Source: Microbacterium sp. Leaf159 (GTDB lineage: Bacteria; Actinomycetota; Actinomycetes; Actinomycetales; Microbacteriaceae). From it: DNA of 64,000 bases. The position numbers were made by a program, and so were the translations under genes. This document shows, piece after piece, positions 57,930 through 64,000 of this stretch. Positions within the stretch are counted from its first letter, which is position 1. Every line of letters starts with the position of its first letter. The notes under the pieces are model-generated. The model was not told the origin of the DNA. It searched no databases and was given only the letters and a program-made list of their open reading frames with translations. The stretch spans positions 1,837,979 through 1,901,978 of the forward strand of contig NZ_LMOU01000001.1 of assembly GCF_001423615.1 (NCBI RefSeq). Direction: 5' to 3'.

Positions 57930-59684
57930 ATGACTTCTGCGACCACGCCCGCCGCCACGACGGCGACCACCGACCTGCCGGAGGGTGAGCGCGAACGCCT
58001 CGACGCCGCGATCGCCGAGCTCCACGTCGGCAGCCGCACGTGGACGGCTCTGACCCTCGCGCAGCGCGTCACCCTGCTGCACGGGGTGCGCACGAGCGTC
58101 GCCGCGACGGCCGAGGACTGGGCGAACACCGCCGCAGCGTCCAAGGGCCTCGACGGCCGGCATCCGCTGCGCGGCGAGGAATGGCTCAGCGGACCGTACA
58201 GCGTCCTCGGCGCGCTCGATGCGTACATCGAGACCCTCTCGCGCCTCGCGAACGGCACGAATCCGCTCGACGGTGTCAGGATCGACCGGGCACCCGGCGG
58301 ACGCTCTCGCGTGCACGCCTTCCCGCTCACGGGCATCGACCGGTTCCTCCTCTCCGGATACACGGGCGAGGTGTGGCTCGAACCCGGGATCACTCCGAAC
58401 GGCGCGCGGGCGGCGGCGGGCCTCGCGCAGCGCACGCCGTCGGAGCCCGGGGGCGTGGGGCTCGTGCTCGGCGCCGGCAACATCACCTCGATCCCCGTGC
58501 TCGACGTGCTCTACGAGCTGCTCGCGCACAACCGCACCGCCCTGCTCAAGGTCAATCCGACCCAGGATGCTCTCGTGCCGGTGTACAAGCGCGCATTCGC
58601 CCCGCTCATCGCCCTCGGCTTGCTGCGCATCGTGCGCGGAGGGCCTGCGGTGGGCGTCTACCTGACGGGTCACGCCGATCTCGCCCACGTGCACATCACC
58701 GGTTCCGCCGCGACGTTCGATGCGATCGTCTGGGGCACCGGATCGGCCGCCGCCCGTCGGCGCCGCGAGAACCGACCGCAGCTGAAGAAGCCCATCACCG
58801 CCGAGCTCGGTGGCGTGTCGCCGATCATCATCGTGCCCGGCGACTGGACGGCCGCCGACCTCACCTATCAGGCCGAGCATGTCGCGACCATGCGCCTGCA
58901 GAACAGCGGCCACAACTGCATCGCCGGCCAGGTCGTCATCATGTCGTCGGACTGGGCGCAGGCCGACGACTTCCGGGCGGCCCTGCGTCGCGCCTACGCC
59001 AGCGCCCCCGAGCGGCCGATCTGGTACCCCGGCTCACCCTCGCGGATGGACCTCGCGACCGAGGCATACCCCGACGCCCTCGTGCTCGGCGACCGGCTGC
59101 TGGTCGAGATCGAGCAGGGTGACGACGCGGCAGCGCTGCAGAGCACCGAGTACTTCGCTCCCGTCCTGGGCGTCGTCTCGATCGCCGGCACCGGGCAGGA
59201 ATTCCTCGACTCCGCCGTGGCCTACGCGAACGATCGGCTGCAGGGCACTCTCGGCGCCAACCTGCTGATCGACCCGTCGACCGAGAAGACACTCGGCGCC
59301 GGGTTCGACCGGGCCATCGCCGCGCTGCGCTACGGCTCGATCGCGATCAACGGATGGACCGCCTTCGGCTTCATCACCCCGACCCTGACCTGGGGGGCCT
59401 TCCCCGGCAGCACGATCGGCGACGTCGGCAGCGGCATCGGGGTCGTCCACAACGCACTGCTGCTCGACGGTGTCGAGCGTTCGGTGATCCGCGGCCCCTT
59501 CCGGCCGTTCCCGCGTTCGCTGCCGATCGTCAACGGCGGTGGGCGCCTGACGGTCCTCCCGAAGCCGCCGTGGTTCGTGTCTGCACGCACGGGGGCCGCG
59601 GTGAGCGAGGGCCTCACACGGTTCCGCGCGAACGGCGGGATCGTCGGGCTCCTGAAGACGCTGACGCAGGCGCTGCGCGCCTGA
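57930..59684 (+). CDS. Aldehyde dehydrogenase family protein
   Basis: 584 residues, longer than the usual ~500. NAD-binding region GLVLGAGNITSIPVLDVLYE, LLKVNPTQ, catalytic Glu in PITAELGGVSPIIIV (~290) and catalytic Cys in NSGHNCIAGQ (~328). The C-terminal ~60 residues beyond the ALDH fold (RSVIRGPFRPFPRSLP, PPWFVSARTG) are an extension. Oxidises an aldehyde to the acid; the substrate cannot be predicted. GAAGGAGA precedes the ATG. Confidence 0.92.
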   Translation: MTSATTPAATTATTDLPEGERERLDAAIAELHVGSRTWTALTLAQRVTLLHGVRTSVAATAEDWANTAAASKGLDGRHPLRGEEWLSGPYSVLGALDAYIETLSRLANGTNPLDGVRIDRAPGGRSRVHAFPLTGIDRFLLSGYTGEVWLEPGITPNGARAAAGLAQRTPSEPGGVGLVLGAGNITSIPVLDVLYELLAHNRTALLKVNPTQDALVPVYKRAFAPLIALGLLRIVRGGPAVGVYLTGHADLAHVHITGSAATFDAIVWGTGSAAARRRRENRPQLKKPITAELGGVSPIIIVPGDWTAADLTYQAEHVATMRLQNSGHNCIAGQVVIMSSDWAQADDFRAALRRAYASAPERPIWYPGSPSRMDLATEAYPDALVLGDRLLVEIEQGDDAAALQSTEYFAPVLGVVSIAGTGQEFLDSAVAYANDRLQGTLGANLLIDPSTEKTLGAGFDRAIAALRYGSIAINGWTAFGFITPTLTWGAFPGSTIGDVGSGIGVVHNALLLDGVERSVIRGPFRPFPRSLPIVNGGGRLTVLPKPPWFVSARTGAAVSEGLTRFRANGGIVGLLKTLTQALRA

Positions 59685-59723
59685 GGCGCCTCCGCCTCTG
59701 AGCGTTCCGTCCGCCGCGGAGTC

Positions 59724-60686
59724 TCAGCTCGCGAAGCGGTCGGTCGCCGCGCGCAGTGCCCGCTGGGTGCCGGGTTCGGTGGCCGAGTGGCCGGCGTCGT
59801 CGACCACGACGAACTCCGCCTCGGGCCAGGCCGTGTGCAGGTCCCACGCGGTCATCATCGGCGTGCACACGTCATGACGACCCTGCACGATGACGGTCGG
59901 GATGTGGCGGATGCCGTCGACTCCGGCGATCAGCTGGCCCTCCGACCACCATCCGCGGTTCACGAAGAAGTGGTTCTCTATGCGGGCGAACGCGGTCGCA
60001 GCGCGCGGATCGGACATCGCCTCGATCTGGGCGGCATCCGGTCGGAGTGTGACCGTCGATGCCTCCCACCGCGACCACGCGACCGCCGCCGGCTCGTGGA
60101 CGGCCGGATCGGGGTCGAACAGCCGCCGGTGATAGGCCTCGATCATGTGCGACCGCTCGAGCACCGGGATGGGAGCGAGGAACTCCTCCCACAGATCCGG
60201 GAAGAGCGCCGCCGCGCCGCCCTCGTAGAACCACTCCAGCTCCTCGCGGCGCAGCGTGAAGATGCCCCGGAGGATCAGTTCGCTGACGGCATCCGGATGC
60301 GCCTGTGCATAGGCGAGCGCGAGCGCGCTCCCCCACGATCCGCCGAACACCTGCCACTGCTCGATGCCGAGGTTGCGGCGGAGCAGCTCGATGTCAGCGA
60401 TGAGGTGCGCGGTGGTGACGAAGCGGAGATCTGCGTCTGGCGCGCTCGCATGCGGGGTGCTGCGACCGCAGCCGCGCTGGTCGAGCAGCACGATCCGATA
60501 CGCATCGGGGTCGAAGAACCGGCGCTGCCAGGCGGAGGTGCCGCTTCCCGGACCTCCGTGCAGAAACACCACGGGCTTGCCGTCGGGGTTGCCGCTGACC
60601 TCCCAGTACATGCGGTGGCCGTCGCCGACGAGCAGCTCACCGGTCTCGTACGGCTCGATCGGCGGATACAGCGCGTCCAGGTCCAT
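59724..60686 (-). CDS. pip: Prolyl aminopeptidase
   Basis: 320 residues, alpha/beta hydrolase. Nucleophile elbow GGSWGS (~112), HGGPGSGTS oxyanion region (~43-51), RGCGRSTPH, catalytic Asp in GRHDVCTP (~270) and His in DAGHSA (~297): the full proline iminopeptidase set, cutting N-terminal Pro from peptides. Strong ribosome-binding site (GAGGGAGGG). It starts 44 bp after the zinc metallopeptidase gene and may share its transcript. Confidence 0.95.
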   Translation of the reverse strand: MDLDALYPPIEPYETGELLVGDGHRMYWEVSGNPDGKPVVFLHGGPGSGTSAWQRRFFDPDAYRIVLLDQRGCGRSTPHASAPDADLRFVTTAHLIADIELLRRNLGIEQWQVFGGSWGSALALAYAQAHPDAVSELILRGIFTLRREELEWFYEGGAAALFPDLWEEFLAPIPVLERSHMIEAYHRRLFDPDPAVHEPAAVAWSRWEASTVTLRPDAAQIEAMSDPRAATAFARIENHFFVNRGWWSEGQLIAGVDGIRHIPTVIVQGRHDVCTPMMTAWDLHTAWPEAEFVVVDDAGHSATEPGTQRALRAATDRFAS

Positions 60687-60730
60687 CGTCTTCCCTCCCT
60701 CAGAAGCCCGTCGTGATCACGTCGACGTGA

Positions 60731-61615
60731 TCAGAGCTGGTCTCCCGTCAGTGTCAGGGGCTGCTCGCACACGTCGAGCCCCTCCTGGTAGCCGCTCGCG
60801 AACCAGTACTTGCGCTGCTCGCTCGAGCCGTGCGTAAAGCTCTCCGGGTTCACCGAGCCCGACGACTGCTGCTGGATGTTGTCGTCGCCGACGGTGTTCG
60901 CCGCGTTCAGCGCATCCTGGCGCTCGGCTTCGGTCGTCTCCTGGAGGTAGGGGACCCCGTCCGGGTCCTTCTCCTTCGTCATCTGACCGATCCAGGCACC
61001 CGCGTAGCAGTCGGCCTGCAGCTCGATGCGCACACCGTTGCTGTCGGGACCCGTGCCGTTGTTCGGATACCGGTCCATGACGCCGGTGATGTACTGAATG
61101 TGGTGGCCCCACTCGTGCCCCACGATGTAGAGCTGCGCGAGGTTGCCGGCGGATGCTCCGAACTGCTGCTGCATGAGGTCGAAGAACGTGGGGTCGATGT
61201 AGACCGTCTCGTCCGGCGGGCAGTAGAAGGGACCGACCGCATTGGAGGCCGTACCGCACGCGGTCGAGGTCGCTCCGTCGACGATGATGAGCTGCGGAGG
61301 GCGGTACGGGTCGACGTAGTCCTCCCAGTAGCCGTCGAGCGCCAGCTGCGAGCTCGCCACCCGGCAGTCGACGTTCTCGTTGGCGTCCTCACCGGTGAGG
61401 CAGTTCTCGATCACGCTCCCCTCCTGGGGCTCGGATCCGCCCCCGGTGGCTCCCCCGCCGCCGAGCAGTCCCGTCAGGTCGATCCCCAGCAGCGGCCCCG
61501 CGATGAGGGCGATGATGCCGAGCAGGCCGACACCGCCGGCTCCGGCGACGACGGCGCCGCGACCGCGACGGCGGGCGGTGTTGCCGGAGACATCGGCATC
61601 TGGGTTGAAGGTCAT
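60731..61615 (-). CDS. Neutral zinc metallopeptidase (YpfJ-like) membrane protein
   Basis: 294 residues. Short cytoplasmic part, one helix (~23-48, GAVVAGAGGVGLLGIIALIAGPLL), a Gly-rich linker, then the peptidase domain with HEWGHHIQ (~168-175) and QADCYAG as third ligand region. Four Cys may stabilise the extracytoplasmic domain. The family function is unknown. ATG 61615 lies 6 nt after TACCCT: predicted leaderless. Confidence 0.9.
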   Translation of the reverse strand: MTFNPDADVSGNTARRRGRGAVVAGAGGVGLLGIIALIAGPLLGIDLTGLLGGGGATGGGSEPQEGSVIENCLTGEDANENVDCRVASSQLALDGYWEDYVDPYRPPQLIIVDGATSTACGTASNAVGPFYCPPDETVYIDPTFFDLMQQQFGASAGNLAQLYIVGHEWGHHIQYITGVMDRYPNNGTGPDSNGVRIELQADCYAGAWIGQMTKEKDPDGVPYLQETTEAERQDALNAANTVGDDNIQQQSSGSVNPESFTHGSSEQRKYWFASGYQEGLDVCEQPLTLTGDQL

Positions 61616-61621
61616 GCCACG

Positions 61622-61660
61622 AGGGTACTCTGCGCCGGGGGTCCGCCACGGTCGTAGGCT
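61622..61660. promoter_or_regulatory. Divergent pair of leaderless-type promoters
   Basis: TACCCT on the minus strand (61627-61622) serves the metallopeptidase gene and TAGGCT on the plus strand (61655-61660) serves mdh. The two start codons are 51 bp apart and the -35 regions must overlap. Confidence 0.6.
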
Positions 61661-61666
61661 CGTGTC

Positions 61667-62656
61667 ATGACGACCACGATCACGCTGACCGGTGCAGGCG
61701 GACAGATCGGATACGCGCTGCTCTTCCGCATCGCGGCCGGAGACCTGCTCGGGCCTGACGAGAAGGTGCGCCTGCGACTGCTCGAGATCCCTCAGGGCCT
61801 CGGCGCCGCCGAGGGTGCGGCCCTGGAACTGCAGGACGGAGCCTTCGGGCTGCTCGAGCATGTCGAGGTGACCGACGATCCCGCCGTCGGTTTCGACGGA
61901 GCCGACCTCGCACTGCTGGTCGGAGCGCGTCCCCGTGGGCCGGGCATGGAACGGGGAGATCTGCTGGCCGCCAACGCGGGCATCTTCGGTCCCCAGGGCG
62001 CGGCGATCGCCGCGAACGCATCGTCGGACGTGCGCGTGACAGTGGTCGGGAATCCGGCGAACACGAATGCGCTCATCGCGGCGGCCTCCGCGGACGGCGT
62101 GCCCGCCGAACGGTTCACGGCGCTCACACGTCTCGACGAGAATCGGGCGAGGGCTCAGCTCGCGCAGACGCTGGCAGCACCGGTCGACACCGTGCGACGC
62201 GTGCCGATCTGGGGCAACCACTCGGCGACGCAGTTCCCCGACGTCTCGCACGCGACGGTCGGCGGCGCTCCGGTGGCCGATGCCCTCGAGGCCATCGTCG
62301 GCGACGTGCCCGCGTGGCTCGACGAGACGTTCATCCCGCGGGTCGCGAAGCGCGGGGCGGAGATCATCCAGGTGCGCGGGTCGTCGTCGGTGGCCTCGGC
62401 CGCGAACGCGACGATCGAGCACGTGCGCGACTGGGTGCACGGCACCGATGACTGGACCTCGGCCGGCGTCATCTCGCACGGCGAGTACGGGGTTCCGGAG
62501 GGACTGATCTCGTCGTTCCCGGTGCGCTCGATCGGCGGCGAATGGCAGATCGTCGAGGGACTCGAGGTCAGCGACTGGGCGCGCGCCCGCATCGATGCCT
62601 CCGTCGCGGAGCTGGTCGAGGAGCGCGAAGCGGTGCGAGCCCTCGGGATGCTCTGA
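61667..62656 (+). CDS. mdh: Malate dehydrogenase
   Basis: 329 residues; interconverts malate and oxaloacetate in the TCA cycle. NAD-binding [20 protein letters not shown], substrate Arg in [44 protein letters not shown], and catalytic His in [13 protein letters not shown]. Matches the ~330-residue cytosolic-type MDH common in actinobacteria. TAGGCT lies 6 nt before the ATG. Confidence 0.96.
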   Translation: MTTTITLTGAGGQIGYALLFRIAAGDLLGPDEKVRLRLLEIPQGLGAAEGAALELQDGAFGLLEHVEVTDDPAVGFDGADLALLVGARPRGPGMERGDLLAANAGIFGPQGAAIAANASSDVRVTVVGNPANTNALIAAASADGVPAERFTALTRLDENRARAQLAQTLAAPVDTVRRVPIWGNHSATQFPDVSHATVGGAPVADALEAIVGDVPAWLDETFIPRVAKRGAEIIQVRGSSSVASAANATIEHVRDWVHGTDDWTSAGVISHGEYGVPEGLISSFPVRSIGGEWQIVEGLEVSDWARARIDASVAELVEEREAVRALGML

Positions 62657-62708
62657 AAGGTCACCGCGCAGCCTCGGATCAGGGCAGAATGGATGCCGGA
62701 GGTGCGCG

Positions 62709-63179
62709 ATGAGCGAGACGATCGATCCCATGAAGGCGACGGCATCCGTCGACGAGGCCCTGACGAGTCCGCTGCACCTGCCGCATGCGGCAGCGGAATG
62801 CCCGAAGTGCTTCACCGAGCTGCAGCAGAACCGCGATTTCTGGCTCGCCCGACCAGACGGCTCCCGCCTTGTCGGACTCGTCGTCTCGCGCGAGGGCATG
62901 CCCTCGGTGGTCGAGCAGCGTGATGACCTCACCCGGTTCGGTGTGCCGATCGAGGGGTTCCGTCACCCCTCCCCCGACATCCTCGAGAGTTGGAGCGACC
63001 GGCTCTCACGCCTCATCGGCACCCTGAAGACGGGCGACGTGCTCGTCGTCGCGAACATCCACGCTCTGGGCCGTGACGCCGACGAAGGCGCCCGCACGGC
63101 CAAGGAGCTGCGCCGCCACGGCATCATCGTCAAGGTGCTGAGCCACGACGCACGACACCTGGCCGACGCCACGCGCTGA
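62709..63179 (+). CDS. Serine-resolvase-like catalytic domain protein, stand-alone
   Basis: 156 residues. After an N-terminal CPKC, residues ~45-150 follow the resolvase N-domain: GLVVSREGMPSVVEQRDDLT (cf. GYxRVS...Q...L), SRLIGTLKTGDVLVVANIHALGRDADE (cf. GDxLVVxxxDRLGR) and ELRRHGIIVKVLS. The Ser after VV is kept; DRLGR is HALGR. There is no DNA-binding domain after it, so recombinase activity is doubtful. ATG 62709 has GGAGG at 6 nt. It may be a repurposed resolvase fold. Confidence 0.65.
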   Translation: MSETIDPMKATASVDEALTSPLHLPHAAAECPKCFTELQQNRDFWLARPDGSRLVGLVVSREGMPSVVEQRDDLTRFGVPIEGFRHPSPDILESWSDRLSRLIGTLKTGDVLVVANIHALGRDADEGARTAKELRRHGIIVKVLSHDARHLADATR

Positions 63180-63218
63180 CACCCCCGGCCAGCGCGCCGG
63201 ATCGCTGAGAACCGGGCC

Positions 63219-63422
63219 TCAGAAATCTCCGGACCGGAGACGCGCGAGCGTCGCCGCGCCGATCTCGGCTCGCGCCGCGGGATGCCGCGCGTAGAAGAGG
63301 ATCACGGCGGCGAGCAGGACGCCGAGTGCGATCAGCCCGGTCGTCGACCGTCGCTGGCCCTGCCATCCGGTGTGACCGGGGACCCAGACGGTCTCGACGG
63401 CGATCCTCTTCGCGTCCGTCAC
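63219..63422 (-). CDS. Small membrane protein behind eccC
   Basis: 67 residues: ~28 polar residues (VETVWVPGHTGWQGQRR), one helix (~31-46, LIALGVLLAAVILFY), then a short Ala/Arg-rich tail. Start GTG forms a GTGA overlap with the eccC stop, so it is translated with it. I do not recognise a family; a small ESX membrane subunit is plausible from context. Confidence 0.65.
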   Translation of the reverse strand: MTDAKRIAVETVWVPGHTGWQGQRRSTTGLIALGVLLAAVILFYARHPAARAEIGAATLARLRSGDF

Positions 63423-64000
63423 TGGTAGCTCGGCGGCACCCACAGCAGCTGTGCGGCGACCAGGCCGCGATCACGGCTGACGATCTGCGCGCGACCGGGG
63501 ATGGCCGGGATCGCCTTGACCTTGCCGATCAGCTGACCCTCCTCCGGGCTGCCCGAGAGCAGGATGCCGGTGGCGCCCAGGTCGGTCATGCGCTGGATGA
63601 TCGGGTCGTAGGCCGCACGGCTCGCTCCACCGGTGCGACGCGTGAGGATCACGTGCAGACCGAGGTCGGCCGCCTGCGCGAGCAGCGGGGCGAGCACGGC
63701 CACCGGGTTGCCCTGCGAAGTGGACACGAGGTCGTAGTCGTCGATGAGCACGAAGCCCTCGGCGCCCTTCCACCACGACCGCGTGCGCAGCTGGTCGGGA
63801 GTGACGTCGGCGCCGGGGATGCGGCTCTGGAAGAACTGCGCGAGCTCGCTCATGCCGCCCTCCGTCATCTCGTGCGAGGTGAGGTAGGCGCCGAGATACT
63901 CCTGCGGGATCTCTCCGAGCAGCGCACGGCGGTAGTCGACCACGAAGATCTTCGCCTCGGACGGCCCGTACAGGCGAGTGATCTCGTGCACGACTCCGCG
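63419..64000 (-). CDS. eccC: Type VII secretion ATPase EccC, C-terminal end (5' part outside window)
   Basis: The last 193 codons of a gene entering from the right edge. This is the final FtsK/SpoIIIE-type ATPase domain of EccC: HEITRLYGPSEAKIFVVDYR, FVLIDDYDLV (Walker B) and LHVILTRRTGGASRAAYDPI, followed by the GQLIGKVKAIPAIPGRAQIV region. EccC is the motor that recognises WXG100-type substrates. It suggests that an ESX core locus lies just outside the window. Confidence 0.88.
   Translation of the reverse strand, partial: RGVVHEITRLYGPSEAKIFVVDYRRALLGEIPQEYLGAYLTSHEMTEGGMSELAQFFQSRIPGADVTPDQLRTRSWWKGAEGFVLIDDYDLVSTSQGNPVAVLAPLLAQAADLGLHVILTRRTGGASRAAYDPIIQRMTDLGATGILLSGSPEEGQLIGKVKAIPAIPGRAQIVSRDRGLVAAQLLWVPPSYQ

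Noticed and set aside
62709-64000. Mobile element around the resolvase-like gene
   Set aside because: No inverted repeats, transposase, integrase or attachment site is seen; flanking genes are ordinary. No insertion sequence or prophage was found anywhere in the window.

Overview
The window is high-GC actinobacterial DNA. Gene content and order (Fol operon behind ftsH, WXG100/EccC type VII secretion genes, a mycoredoxin-like protein, an IdeR/DtxR-type iron box, many leaderless promoters) fit the Microbacteriaceae, most likely Microbacterium. The genus is inference; no rRNA is present.

Layout. 1-7.9 kb is a dense minus-strand housekeeping block: hpt, then ftsH-folE-folP-folB-folK-DUF3180-two PH-domain membrane proteins (the last runs off the left edge). 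8.0-10.1 kb is a four-gene minus-strand operon of type VII secretion character (WXG100 protein, large EspC/WXG-like protein, small helical protein, lipoprotein) lying between hpt and tilS. 10.2-15.2 kb carries a DUF937 protein, tilS, a TMEM175-like channel, ppa, an M23 peptidase and three tRNAs (Glu, Asp, Phe). 15.3-23.6 kb holds a GntR regulator, an AEC transporter, DUF2071, a DivIVA-like coiled-coil protein, an ABC exporter and a fatty acid desaturase. 23.7-28 kb contains a compact Tat operon (tatA-tatC-tatB) behind a Tat-type intradiol dioxygenase-like lipoprotein, then an LtrA protein.

28-55.6 kb is a Wzx/Wzy-type cell-surface glycopolymer locus: polyprenyl sugar-phosphate transferase, glycosyltransferases, a Gfo/Idh/MocA oxidoreductase, Wzz, Wzy, Wzx, a GT2-GtrA fusion, a TagD-like cytidylyltransferase and a CDP-alcohol phosphatidyltransferase. 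Embedded in it are two giant secreted paralogues (1570 and 1783 aa; N-terminal repeat/propeller-like region, two LamG, several PKD domains), each preceded by a small anchored protein and arranged as an inverted duplication, plus a secreted beta-helix protein sharing a C-terminal module with them. 55.7-64 kb returns to metabolism (siderophore-interacting domain, mycoredoxin-like, MFS, aldehyde dehydrogenase, prolyl aminopeptidase, zinc metallopeptidase, malate dehydrogenase, resolvase-like protein) and ends in the 3' end of an eccC gene.

Most striking observation: the untranslated leaders of at least five units of the polysaccharide locus are packed with short hairpins whose apical loop is GGGG, GTGGG or GGGA. 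They often begin at the predicted transcript start and end with the ribosome-binding site in a loop and the start codon at the stem base. I read this as an undescribed post-transcriptional control element of the locus; the structures are visible in the sequence, the function is inference.
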